Counted from the stretch's first letter, positions 7,760 to 14,817 are shown. The stretch is 18,394 bases of DNA from Chitinophagaceae bacterium (GCA_019454915.1 JACFNM010000039.1:1-18394), one strand, 5' to 3'. Numbers and translations are program-made. The notes: a model not told the origin generated them from the sequence alone.

Positions 7760-8896
7760 ATGAAATATTTTAGGTGGATATTGTATTTGTTTTTTGTTTT
7801 TTTGCTTTCTCTGTCCTCATGCAAACAGCATCAGATTTCCACGGAAATATACATTAATATTCAAAATATTCCGCAAACTCAAATGCTGTCTTTAATCCGA
7901 AAGTCCGCGGATGGTCCGGCAATAGTTCTGGATACTGTGCTCATTAAAAAAGAGGATGGTGAGAGCTCGTTTAAGACACTGTTGGATCCGAATGCGATGT
8001 ATAGCCTGCGATTCGAGAGCGACGGGCGTTCCATATTGTTTACGAACGATGAGCCCGTTATCCGGATTACTGCAGATTGGAATGCGTTTCCGGAGTATTC
8101 CATTTCCTCGCCGGCGTCAAACACACTCCGGTTAATGTTAGCAGAGTTCAATAAGCGATTACAAAAGATAGATTCTCTTCAATTAATCATGAACCAAAAC
8201 GCCTCTGACAGCCTGAAGCAGATATGGAAAGCGGATTTATTGAAAGAGGAACAGGAGAAACAGGACTATTTGAAGCGCTTTAGCGACACCACTCAAAGTG
8301 CTGTGTTGGCTTTGTATGCCCTGGGCATTTTGCAGCAGGAAGTGGAGGACATGGAAATCATGGAGCCGGTAATCAACCGGCTGGCTAATCGCTTTCCTGA
8401 GAATAAAGAAGTGAAAACCGTCAAAAACACTTATACCGCATTATTAGAGAAACAAAAATCAAACCCGGAAGTCGGGAGGATGGCTCCATTATTTTCTCTT
8501 CCGGATACGGCAGACAATGAAATTGCTTTACAATCATTCAGAGGTAAATATACGCTCGTGGATTTTTGGGCAAGCTGGTGCGCTCCCTGCCGGACGGAGA
8601 ATCCCAATATTGTCCGCGTTTTTAATCAGTATAAAGACCGGAATTTTTCGATTTTGGGAGTCTCGCTGGATAAAAATAAAGCAGCCTGGACAGAAGCTAT
8701 TCATGCAGATGGATTAGCCTGGTCGCAGGTGAGCGATTTAAAAGAATGGGAAAGCAGCGTGGTACCGCTTTATCAAATAGAAGGTATTCCGTTTAATGTG
8801 CTACTCGATCCCGACGGGAAAATTATCGCGATGAATTTGCGCGGAGACGAGCTGGGCAGAAAGCTGGCTTCTATTTTTGAGGTTCAGGAGCCGTAA
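7760..8896 (+). CDS. TlpA-like thioredoxin lipoprotein
   Basis: The 378-residue protein carries a lipoprotein signal (hydrophobic residues 6-20, lipobox LSSC with Cys21). Its N-terminal half (about 25-125) resembles the DUF4369 domain that often precedes thioredoxin domains in Bacteroidota, then comes a helical linker (about 125-230). The C-terminal thioredoxin-like domain (about 240-378) has the active site WCAPC (W273, C274, C277) and the cis-Pro region IEGIPFN. Such proteins act as periplasmic thiol-disulfide reductants, for example in cytochrome maturation or oxidative stress defence. The partner is not shown by the context, since the neighbours are metabolic genes and a TraB-like protein. 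Confidence 0.93.
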   Translation: MKYFRWILYLFFVFLLSLSSCKQHQISTEIYINIQNIPQTQMLSLIRKSADGPAIVLDTVLIKKEDGESSFKTLLDPNAMYSLRFESDGRSILFTNDEPVIRITADWNAFPEYSISSPASNTLRLMLAEFNKRLQKIDSLQLIMNQNASDSLKQIWKADLLKEEQEKQDYLKRFSDTTQSAVLALYALGILQQEVEDMEIMEPVINRLANRFPENKEVKTVKNTYTALLEKQKSNPEVGRMAPLFSLPDTADNEIALQSFRGKYTLVDFWASWCAPCRTENPNIVRVFNQYKDRNFSILGVSLDKNKAAWTEAIHADGLAWSQVSDLKEWESSVVPLYQIEGIPFNVLLDPDGKIIAMNLRGDELGRKLASIFEVQEP

Positions 8897-8913
8897 ACCA
8901 TATTCTTATGAAA

Positions 8914-8939
8914 AAGTGACGAAAATGATTTTCCCACTT
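8914..8939. terminator. Hairpin between convergent TlpA-like and TraB-like genes
   Basis: An outer stem AAGTG/CACTT and an inner stem GAAAA/TTTTC with loop TGA form a 10 bp hairpin with a small internal loop. It lies in the 62-base gap where two genes meet tail to tail, so it may serve both strands. A-runs upstream give a T-rich stretch for the minus-strand transcript. Confidence 0.45.
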
Positions 8940-8958
8940 CGGTAATCTGACCGGCTGG

Positions 8959-9843
8959 TTAGGGCAGCTCTTTCAGGGGTTTAACTGAATAACCCTTTAA
9001 CCTGAGCAGGTTAATCAGTCCGCGCGGACCTCCCAGATGTCCGGCTCCCACAGCAAAGAACCCGGATAGTTCCTTCATCGTGTTTTCAATAATGGGAAGC
9101 CATTTTTCATTTCGTTTAAATAAGAGTGTTTCTTCCGCCCCTGCCATGTCCGGCGCGGAAACGATCATATTGTAAAGCGAATCCAGCTTTTCCTGTTTAT
9201 ACAAATTCACCAGGCCATTGAATTCTTTCTTTTGCTCATTGAATCCGTTGACATATCCCATGACCATTTTCACCTGAATGCTATCGGGGATGTCATCAAA
9301 GATTTGTACCTGCTCTTCGATGGTTTCTAACCCTGATACCTCTTTTTTCTGGTCTTTGGCCATCCTTACAAAGGTCTGTTCATAAGATTGGGGAGTGGTA
9401 CAGGCTAAAGTCTTCATCGTTAGAAGGCTCAGCAGCACCAGGGGTTTCATGGTATTTAGCAAAGTGAGCGGCATGCCGATACTGTCTTTAAAAAACTGAT
9501 TCAGCTTAGTATAATCGTCAGGAGAAAAGAGGTCGCTTAATTTTCTGGTCTTTAATTGAGAGAGTTCCAGGGTCTTGAGTGGCAGAGCCGGGTCGTCCAT
9601 ATCTACTTCCATGTATACTTTATCGGCCTTTCCGAAACTTCCTGAAAGCTCGCGCCCGATAACAAAATCGTCGGGGCAAATCATGTGGATAGTGCCAAAG
9701 AGGAATGAGGAGCCTTTGATTCCGTTACCGGTGATTTCCCATAACAAAGCGTCCTCATTTTCAGAAGACTGGGCATGGCTTTCTACAGGGTGCAAAGAAG
9801 TCAGCAATAAGAGGCCGTAATGAAAAACCGAAAATCTTTTCAT
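8959..9843 (-). CDS. TraB/GumN-family secreted protein
   Basis: This 294-residue protein has an N-terminal signal peptide (about 1-25, hydrophobic GLLLLTSL, cleavage after SHA or HAQ). Two signature motifs of the TraB/GumN (TIKI-like) family are present: GTIH at 50-53 and GAGH at 266-269 in AVGAGHLGGPRGLINLL. The acidic segment YMEVDMDD lies between them. Eukaryotic TIKI members of this superfamily are metalloproteases, and the conserved His and Glu suggest a similar activity, but for bacterial members the function is not settled. It is probably periplasmic or lumen-exposed. It has its own exact -7 box 28 bases upstream. Confidence 0.9.
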   Translation of the reverse strand: MKRFSVFHYGLLLLTSLHPVESHAQSSENEDALLWEITGNGIKGSSFLFGTIHMICPDDFVIGRELSGSFGKADKVYMEVDMDDPALPLKTLELSQLKTRKLSDLFSPDDYTKLNQFFKDSIGMPLTLLNTMKPLVLLSLLTMKTLACTTPQSYEQTFVRMAKDQKKEVSGLETIEEQVQIFDDIPDSIQVKMVMGYVNGFNEQKKEFNGLVNLYKQEKLDSLYNMIVSAPDMAGAEETLLFKRNEKWLPIIENTMKELSGFFAVGAGHLGGPRGLINLLRLKGYSVKPLKELP

Positions 9844-9870
9844 CTCAAGTACCGCGTTTTACATTAAAGC

Positions 9871-9878
9871 CAAAATTA
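9871..9878 (-). promoter_or_regulatory. Bacteroidetes -7 box of the TraB-like gene
   Basis: On the minus strand the bases read TAATTTTG, an exact TAnnTTTG element, giving a predicted leader of roughly 20 bases before the ATG at 9843. A -33 TTTG is not evident. Confidence 0.55.
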
Positions 9879-9925
9879 ACCCTGTTTTGCGAGATTCTTT
9901 TTTAAATAACGGAATGCTGGTTGCG

Positions 9926-9945
9926 GAGAGACTTCAGGGTCTCTC
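9926..9945. terminator. Hairpin downstream of the 82-residue gene
   Basis: GAGAGAC (9926-9932) and GTCTCTC (9939-9945) form a perfect 7 bp stem around a 6-base loop. It lies 30 bases past the stop of the minus-strand small gene and before the TraB-like promoter, a fitting place for a terminator. No T-run follows directly. Confidence 0.45.
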
Positions 9946-9974
9946 TGTTATATACTCTATTATGTATTGGGAAC

Positions 9975-10223
9975 TTAATTTTTGTTGTAAAGGAAAACAA
10001 ATGGCTTTAACTCAGTTTCGTACATGAGCTGTACAAGGGAGCCCATATCCTGAACAATTCTGAATTTGTTCATGTCAATAATTTCATTGGCCACGCAAAA
10101 TGAATCAGCCGATTCAACCTGGTAGAGCATATCGTTGAGCTGCTCTACTTCCTGTTCAATTGCCTGGTTAGACATTTCATCATCCTTCAGTAATACAAGT
10201 AAATCACGACTGGATGTTTTCAT
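9975..10223 (-). CDS. Small protein of unknown function, 82 residues
   Basis: I do not recognise this gene. From the ATG at 10223 it encodes 82 residues (MKTSSRDLLVLL...), acidic and mostly helical in appearance, with no signal peptide, membrane segment or clear motif; a stretch EQEVEQLNDMLYQVESA could form an amphipathic helix. The frame is open up to an ATG at 10301, but that extension would overlap the lipoprotein gene in another frame by 38 bases and its basic N terminus (MAARARRVW) looks like translated lipoprotein codons, so the later start is preferred. It follows the small lipoprotein gene by 40 bases on the same strand and is probably co-transcribed. Confidence 0.65.
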   Translation of the reverse strand: MKTSSRDLLVLLKDDEMSNQAIEQEVEQLNDMLYQVESADSFCVANEIIDMNKFRIVQDMGSLVQLMYETELKPFVFLYNKN

Positions 10224-10263
10224 ACCTATGGATTTTATTTGGTTTTTAAGATATTTCAAAATG

Positions 10264-10398
10264 TTAGTATCCAACCATACCCTTCTTGCTCGGGCAGCCA
10301 CATCCTTTTTGACCTCCTTTCAAAACCCCGCATCCTGCCACTGCAAATAATACCAGCATCACCAGCGCTAAAATCAACTTATGCCTCCCTGTCCTCAT
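10264..10398 (-). CDS. Small Cys-rich lipoprotein, 44 residues
   Basis: An ATG at 10398 opens a 44-codon frame ending with TAA at 10264-10266. It has a short basic N terminus (MRTGRHK), a hydrophobic core (LILALVMLVLFAVA) and a lipobox VAGC with Cys23. The mature peptide would be only about 22 residues, rich in Gly and Lys, with GCGCP (Cys33, Cys35) and the end SKKGMVGY. It is therefore very likely an exported, lipid-anchored peptide. The role is unknown; paired cysteines might bind metal or form disulfides. The unknown 82-residue gene follows 40 bases later, and a glycosyltransferase gene is divergent. Confidence 0.75.
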   Translation of the reverse strand: MRTGRHKLILALVMLVLFAVAGCGVLKGGQKGCGCPSKKGMVGY

Positions 10399-10450
10399 CG
10401 TATTCTTAATTACTAATTGCTGTAAATTTAAACTAAATTATCTTTATTTT

Positions 10451-10474
10451 ATTGCCGCTCATAAAATTGCCGCT
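10451..10474. repeat. 9 bp direct repeat in the divergent promoter region
   Basis: ATTGCCGCT occurs at 10451-10459 and again at 10466-10474, a 15-base period. It lies between the divergent small lipoprotein and glycosyltransferase genes and might be a regulator-binding site. No exact TAnnTTTG box was found for either gene. Confidence 0.4.
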
Positions 10475-10514
10475 GACCTGTTAACAATAATACAAATAAA
10501 TTTTTATCTCGAGC

Positions 10515-11636
10515 ATGGGAAGCCCAAAAATATTAGTAGCCCCTTTAGATTGGGGTCTTGGGCACGCCACCCGCTGCATACCCATTGTAAATGAATTGAT
10601 TAGACAAGGTTGCGAGATTTGGATAGCCGCCGGTGGAAACGGCTATTTTCTGCTCAGGGAGCAATTTCCTCAACTTCCGGTACTGCTTCTGGAAGGCTAC
10701 AACGTTTCTTATCATAAGGCAAAATCCAAATTCTGGTGGACTTTAGTTCGCCAGGTACCCAAAATAATAAGCGCTGTAATTGCCGAACACCGCTGGCTTT
10801 CCGATAAAATGAAGGAATTCAATTTTGATATTGTCATTACTGATAATCGTTATGGGCTTTACTCCGCCCGGGCCTATTCGGTTTTTATGACCCATCAGCT
10901 ATATATTAAAACCGGGCTAGGAAGATGGGCAGACAGGGTTGTCCGCTGGATAAATTACCGGTTAATCAACCGCCATAATGAGTGTTGGGTTCCGGATTTT
11001 GACGATAAAATTAATCTGGCCGGTGTGCTCTCCCATCCTAAAAGCTATCCCCGTAAGGTAAAATACATTGGCGCCTTATCGCGATTCGAAAGAAAGACCG
11101 AAACGAAGGTCTATGATCTTATGGTGGTTTTATCCGGCCCCGAACCAAGGAGAACCATCTGGGAGGAGCTGATGTTAGACCAGTTAAGCCGCTATAAAGG
11201 CAAGGTGCTGATAGTTCGCGGGCTTCCGGGAGATGCGACTCCACTAAATAGCAGTGGCGATGTAATTGCTGTCAACTTCCTGCCGGCGGAGAAATTAAAC
11301 ACGGCTATAGAACAATCGGATTGGATTATTTGCCGGAGCGGTTATTCTTCCGTGATGGATTTGATTACCTTACAGCATAAGGCTATCCTGATTCCCACAC
11401 CGGGACAGCCGGAACAGGAATACCTCGCAAAGTGGCTACATCAAAACGAACTGTTCTATACCTGTGAAGAAAGCCGCTTTGATGTGAACAGGTGTCTGGA
11501 AGAAGCCCGTTCTTTCCCCTATAAATTTTCGAAGTTTAATGATCGCTGTGCCCCCGGCGTTCCGGCGGTAGTTGAGTTCATTCAAAAACATAAATTGAGA
11601 TTTGCCCGGCTTTCAGGAAAGCGCACTGAAGGGTAA
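10515..11636 (+). CDS. MurG-like (GT28/GT-B) glycosyltransferase
   Basis: The 373-residue protein looks like a two-domain GT-B transferase related to the MurG/GT28 group. The N-terminal domain begins with PKILVAPLDWGLGHATRC (residues 4-21), the Gly-rich loop with His17 that in this group faces the acceptor. The C-terminal domain holds CRSGYSSVMDLI (273-284) and PTPGQPEQEYLA (294-305), matching the place where UDP-sugar is bound in MurG. There is no signal peptide or membrane helix, so it acts in the cytoplasm or at the inner membrane face. True MurG lies in the dcw cluster, so this is a paralogous family whose donor and acceptor are unknown; an envelope glycan is a reasonable guess. Confidence 0.85.
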   Translation: MGSPKILVAPLDWGLGHATRCIPIVNELIRQGCEIWIAAGGNGYFLLREQFPQLPVLLLEGYNVSYHKAKSKFWWTLVRQVPKIISAVIAEHRWLSDKMKEFNFDIVITDNRYGLYSARAYSVFMTHQLYIKTGLGRWADRVVRWINYRLINRHNECWVPDFDDKINLAGVLSHPKSYPRKVKYIGALSRFERKTETKVYDLMVVLSGPEPRRTIWEELMLDQLSRYKGKVLIVRGLPGDATPLNSSGDVIAVNFLPAEKLNTAIEQSDWIICRSGYSSVMDLITLQHKAILIPTPGQPEQEYLAKWLHQNELFYTCEESRFDVNRCLEEARSFPYKFSKFNDRCAPGVPAVVEFIQKHKLRFARLSGKRTEG

Positions 11637-11664
11637 AAGTTCCTTATTATGATGATGAGGTAAT

Positions 11665-11683
11665 ATTAATCTGAACGATTAAT
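11665..11683. terminator. Hairpin between convergent glycosyltransferase and SMR genes
   Basis: ATTAATC (11665-11671) and GATTAAT (11677-11683) form a perfect 7 bp stem with loop TGAAC. It overlaps the stop codon of the SMR gene in the 42-base convergent gap. The stem is AT-rich, so its strength is doubtful. Confidence 0.3.
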
Positions 11684-12005
11684 GAGATACCACTTTAAGC
11701 CCGATTATGGAAGCAATCAGGGTTGTGATAAAGAATACCCGCCAGAAATCCGCCGGATCTTTGAAAATAAAAATACCAACCAGCGTGGTGCCTACGGCTC
11801 CAACGCCGGTCCATACGGCGTAGGCGGTACCAATTGGCAGGCTTTGGGTGGCTTTAACCAATAAGTACATACTGATGAAAAGACAAATGAAAAACCCCGC
11901 ATACCAGAACCTGGCAGTCCCGTCTGTGGCTTCTTTGGCCTTACCAAGGCAGGAGGCAAAACCCACTTCAAAAAAGCCCGCTATAATTAATAAAATCCAG
12001 TTCAT
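11679..12005 (-). CDS. SMR-family exporter, Gdx/SugE-like
   Basis: This 108-residue protein has four hydrophobic helices, the full length of a small multidrug resistance transporter. Glu13 in the first helix (IAGFFEVGFA) is the essential proton/substrate-binding residue. The stretch SLPIGTAYAVWTGVGAVG (55-72) matches the SugE/Gdx subgroup, whose known members export guanidinium ions in exchange for protons, more closely than the EmrE multidrug group. It would work as a dual-topology dimer in the inner membrane. I see no guanidine riboswitch in the 96 bases upstream. The gene lies downstream of kdsB on the same strand and may be read through from it. Confidence 0.92.
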   Translation of the reverse strand: MNWILLIIAGFFEVGFASCLGKAKEATDGTARFWYAGFFICLFISMYLLVKATQSLPIGTAYAVWTGVGAVGTTLVGIFIFKDPADFWRVFFITTLIASIIGLKVVSH

Positions 12006-12101
12006 ATTTTAATGCAAAACATCCGGAAGCCTGGGGTATTTTGTTAGTCAGGTGTACCCGCGCCTCAAGAATAACGTAGAATTGGTTAAAACAAATGATA
12101 C

Positions 12102-12821
12102 TTATAGATACCCGACAGCCCTTTCCAGGTCTTCCGGCGTATCAATCCCTATTGCCCGGTCGTATTCTACCACAGCCATACGCAGGGGAATGCCGTGTTC
12201 CAGAAACCTCAGGCATTCAATTTTTTCTGCATTTTCAAGCGGTGTAAGGGGCCATTGGGTAAATTCCATGAGCGCCTGCTTCCGGAACGCATAGATTCCG
12301 ATATGTTCATAATGCACAATAGGAATGGCTTCATTCCGTGGGTAGGGAATGGGGTTTCTGCTGAACAGCAGAGAATTCATTTTCAAATCAGTGACCACTT
12401 TTACGACGTTCGGATTCTGAATTAGTGCCTCTTCTTTTATGGGGCGCATCAGCGAAGCCACTTGCACGGAGTCATCCTTAAATAGATCAATAAGCAGTTC
12501 GAGGGGTTTGTGTTCAACAAAAGGGGTATCGCCCTGCACATTAACGATGATGTCCACGTCCATATCTGCTACAGCTTCTGCAATACGGTCGCTTCCTGAT
12601 TCATGTTCTTTGATACTTCTCAGGGCAGCTCCCCCATGACCGGTAATTTCATTATAAATGATATCGCTGTCGGTTACCACCCATACCTTATCAAAAAGCT
12701 GTGTGGCGGCGGTGCTGTCATAAACGTGCCTGATTACACTCTTATCGCCCAATATTTTCATCAGTTTACCGGGGAAACGCGAAGCAGCGTAACGAGCCGG
12801 AATCATTGCAACGATTTTCAT
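12102..12821 (-). CDS. kdsB: CMP-Kdo synthetase (3-deoxy-manno-octulosonate cytidylyltransferase)
   Basis: It activates Kdo with CTP to form CMP-Kdo, the donor for the inner core of lipopolysaccharide. The 239-residue protein shows the nucleotide-binding N terminus IPARYAASRFPGKL (7-20), ESGSDRIAEA (74-83), the metal-binding Asp98 in VNVQGDTPF, and a C-terminal LTPLENAEKIECLR and GIDTPEDLERA. The usual Glu after VQGD appears to be Thr here. The frame can be read back to a TTG at 12836, but that codon lies inside the promoter box, so the ATG at 12821 is chosen. The SMR gene follows 96 bases later on the same strand and dnaN lies upstream. Confidence 0.96.
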   Translation of the reverse strand: MKIVAMIPARYAASRFPGKLMKILGDKSVIRHVYDSTAATQLFDKVWVVTDSDIIYNEITGHGGAALRSIKEHESGSDRIAEAVADMDVDIIVNVQGDTPFVEHKPLELLIDLFKDDSVQVASLMRPIKEEALIQNPNVVKVVTDLKMNSLLFSRNPIPYPRNEAIPIVHYEHIGIYAFRKQALMEFTQWPLTPLENAEKIECLRFLEHGIPLRMAVVEYDRAIGIDTPEDLERAVGYL

Positions 12822-12833
12822 TATAATTTTTTT

Positions 12834-12841
12834 CAAAGATA
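12834..12841 (-). promoter_or_regulatory. Bacteroidetes -7 box of kdsB
   Basis: The minus strand reads TATCTTTG, an exact TAnnTTTG element, 12 bases before the ATG at 12821. It predicts a very short leader of about 7 bases and excludes the upstream TTG as start. A T-rich stretch lies near the -33 position without an exact TTTG. Confidence 0.6.
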
Positions 12842-12991
12842 GGACGCCTAAAACGAAAAACTCCTATTTCACCGAATATCAACGGGAAGAACGCCCCGCT
12901 ACCGCCTTCATTTTATCTCCTTTTTAACGAAACCTAAAATCTACGCAATCCGGGTTTATCTGGATGACCTGAACGGCGGGAAAAAATTGAA

Positions 12992-14107
12992 TTATTGATT
13001 GAGCATTAACGGCATGGCAAGCATGAGCAATTCCTCATCTTCGTCTTTGTCAACCGGGTTGATGATACCCGCTTTGGAAGGCGTAGACAGCTTCATCCTG
13101 ACTTCGGCGCTATTGGTGGCGTTCAACAATTCAATAAGAAATTTTGCATTAAACGCAATCTGTATATCTTCACCTTCGTAGTGGCAAACCATTCTTTCGT
13201 TGCCTTCGAAGTTAAAATCCACATCCTGGGAGGTTAACTGAAGCTCTGCTCCCGTGATATTGAGCGCTACCAGGTTGGTACTTTTATTGCTGAAAACGTT
13301 TACTCTCCGCAGGGCATTTTGAAAATCCTGCCGGTTTACGGTCATGATATACGGGTTTTCAGAAGGGATGACCACTTTGTAGTCGGGAAACCGGGCATCT
13401 ATCAGACGGCATACCAATTCCGTTGTACCGTGGTCAACGAATAAATGATTCTGGTTATAGGAAATTTTTAGCTCATCCTGGTTGTCCGGAAGAGCCATTC
13501 TTAGCAGATTCAGTGGTTTTTTAGGAGCAATAAAACTGTCCTTCTTTGGGCAGTTAACGCCGGTATTGCGATAACGAACCAGGCGATGGGCATCTGTCGC
13601 CACAAAAGTGATCCCTTTAGTATCTAATTCAAAGAAGACGCCGGTCATCGCCGGGCGCAAGTCATCATTACTTACTGCAAACAACGTCTTGTTGATACCT
13701 TTCACCAGAGTGGAAGAGGGCATGGTGAAGGCGTTCGTATCGCTGGCCTCGGGTTCCTTGGGAAAATTATCAGGATTTTCTCCCATCACTTTGTATTTAC
13801 CGTTATCACTGGTAATTTCAACGCCAAAATTTTTGTCTATATCAAATGTGAGCGGCTGGTCCGGAAGATTCTTCAGTGAGTCAATCAGGATTTTGGCGGG
13901 AATGCAAATCCTGCCGGTATCACGAGCCTCAATATCAAGCCGTATTTTCATTACCGTTTCGAGGTCAGTGGCCACGACCGTAAGCTTGTTTTTCTCAATT
14001 TCAAACAAAAAATCTTCCAGAATGGGCAAAACGGTATTGGCACTGATAACACCACTGATCTGTTGAAGCTGCTTCAATAATGCAGATGAAGAAACAATAA
14101 ATTTCAT
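12992..14107 (-). CDS. dnaN: DNA polymerase III beta subunit (sliding clamp)
   Basis: The protein forms the ring-shaped dimer that tethers DNA polymerase III and other enzymes to DNA. Its 371 residues match the family, with three similar domains of about 120 residues each. Typical stretches are MKFIVSSSALLKQLQQISGV at the N terminus, ISANTVLPILEDFLFE, ATDAHRLVRYR (about 173-183), IDARFPDYKVVIP, and the C-terminal LLMLAMPLMLNQ, equivalent to the end that borders the partner-binding pocket. dnaA is not beside it, which is usual in Bacteroidota. It diverges from recX, and an exact -7 box lies 24 bases upstream of the ATG. Confidence 0.98.
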   Translation of the reverse strand: MKFIVSSSALLKQLQQISGVISANTVLPILEDFLFEIEKNKLTVVATDLETVMKIRLDIEARDTGRICIPAKILIDSLKNLPDQPLTFDIDKNFGVEITSDNGKYKVMGENPDNFPKEPEASDTNAFTMPSSTLVKGINKTLFAVSNDDLRPAMTGVFFELDTKGITFVATDAHRLVRYRNTGVNCPKKDSFIAPKKPLNLLRMALPDNQDELKISYNQNHLFVDHGTTELVCRLIDARFPDYKVVIPSENPYIMTVNRQDFQNALRRVNVFSNKSTNLVALNITGAELQLTSQDVDFNFEGNERMVCHYEGEDIQIAFNAKFLIELLNATNSAEVRMKLSTPSKAGIINPVDKDEDEELLMLAMPLMLNQ

Positions 14108-14109
14108 AA

Positions 14110-14152
14110 ATCGGCTAAGTTGTGATTATGGCAAATATAGAATTAAGCCGAT
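14110..14152. repeat. Inverted repeat flanking the dnaN promoter box
   Basis: ATCGGCT (14110-14116) and AGCCGAT (14146-14152) are exact reverse complements placed on both sides of the dnaN -7 box. The left arm starts 3 bases from the start codon. This arrangement fits an operator, but a leader hairpin would require transcription start upstream of both arms, which the box does not predict. Confidence 0.4.
14132..14139 (-). promoter_or_regulatory. Bacteroidetes -7 box of dnaN
   Basis: The minus strand reads TATATTTG, an exact TAnnTTTG element, predicting a leader of about 18 bases. No clear TTTG -33 element is seen at 19-21 bases further up. Confidence 0.6.
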
Positions 14153-14191
14153 AAAACTACCTTTATTTTTTGAATTATATCTGAAACCCTA

Positions 14192-14211
14192 TACCGGAGA
14201 TTTCGCCGGTA
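14192..14211. repeat. GC-rich dyad upstream of recX
   Basis: TACCGG (14192-14197) and CCGGTA (14206-14211) pair around an 8-base spacer, 27 bases before the recX ATG in the dnaN-recX divergent region. It may be an operator or, if transcribed, a small leader hairpin. Confidence 0.35.
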
Positions 14212-14237
14212 ACACAAGAATTTCTTTATTTTGAATA

Positions 14238-14720
14238 ATGTCTTTATCGAAACGAATTTCTCCTGAGCAGGCCTTGCAAAAACTGAGGCATTATTGCGCT
14301 TATCAGGAGCGCTGCCACACTGAGGTCATGCAAAAACTATATGGATGGGGTGTTTATAAAAGAGAAGCTGAACTGATTCTTTCCACACTTATTGAAGAAG
14401 GCTATCTTAATGAAGAACGATTTGCTATACAATTTGCGGGTGGAAAATTCAGAATAAAACAATGGGGCAGGATGAAAATAGAATATGCCCTGAAACAAAA
14501 ACAAGTGAGCGCCTATTGTATCAAAAAAGCCCTGGCTCAAATTGAAGACGAGGATTATAATAAAACACTTGAAAAGCTGATTCTGTCGAGATGGGAGCTG
14601 ATGAAAGGACATAAAGAATCTGTGCCGGTTAAAAAAAAGAAGTTGCAGGACTACCTGGTGCACAGGGGATATGAATATCCACGGGTAATAGAAATGTTAA
14701 AGCAGGTATTGGGAGAATAA
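14238..14720 (+). CDS. recX: Regulatory protein RecX
   Basis: RecX binds RecA filaments and usually inhibits their recombinase activity. The 160-residue length and all-helical character fit the family. The three-helix repeats are recognisable: ALQKLRHYCAYQERCHTEVMQKL, LIEEGYLNEERFAIQFAGGKF with the conserved LNE-RFA pattern, and GRMKIEYALKQKQVS. The last repeat ends in RGYEYPRVIEMLKQVL. recA is not in the window. The ATG at 14238 starts just before the first helix. Its stop codon lies in the loop of a strong hairpin. Confidence 0.93.
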   Translation: MSLSKRISPEQALQKLRHYCAYQERCHTEVMQKLYGWGVYKREAELILSTLIEEGYLNEERFAIQFAGGKFRIKQWGRMKIEYALKQKQVSAYCIKKALAQIEDEDYNKTLEKLILSRWELMKGHKESVPVKKKKLQDYLVHRGYEYPRVIEMLKQVLGE

Positions 14721-14729
14721 CCTCCCAAT
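14708..14729 (+). terminator. recX terminator hairpin
   Basis: ATTGGGAG (14708-14715) and CTCCCAAT (14722-14729) form a perfect 8 bp stem with a 6-base loop that contains the recX stop codon TAA. A run of six T (14741-14746) follows about 11 bases later. It separates recX from serS, which has its own promoter. Confidence 0.6.
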
Positions 14730-14786
14730 TCTGGTCCGTGTTTTTTCTGAAGGAAAAGGGATGCTTTTTGAAGAATAAATGATCTG

Positions 14787-14817
14787 CTTGGTTCTTTTGC
14801 TCCTTCATTTACCTTTG
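14787..14817 (+). promoter_or_regulatory. serS promoter (-33 CTTG, -7 TACCTTTG)
   Basis: TACCTTTG (14810-14817) is an exact TAnnTTTG box and CTTG (14787-14790) sits 19 bases upstream, close to the TTTG -33 element. The box ends 16 bases before the ATG at 14834, supporting that ATG and not the internal one at 14925 as the true serS start. Confidence 0.65.

Noticed and set aside
10224..10301. Longer start for the 82-residue protein at 10301.
   Set aside because: It would overlap the small lipoprotein gene in another frame, and the added residues look like out-of-frame lipoprotein codons.
12006..12101. Guanidine riboswitch upstream of the SMR exporter.
   Set aside because: None of the conserved ykkC or mini-ykkC loop sequences could be matched by eye.
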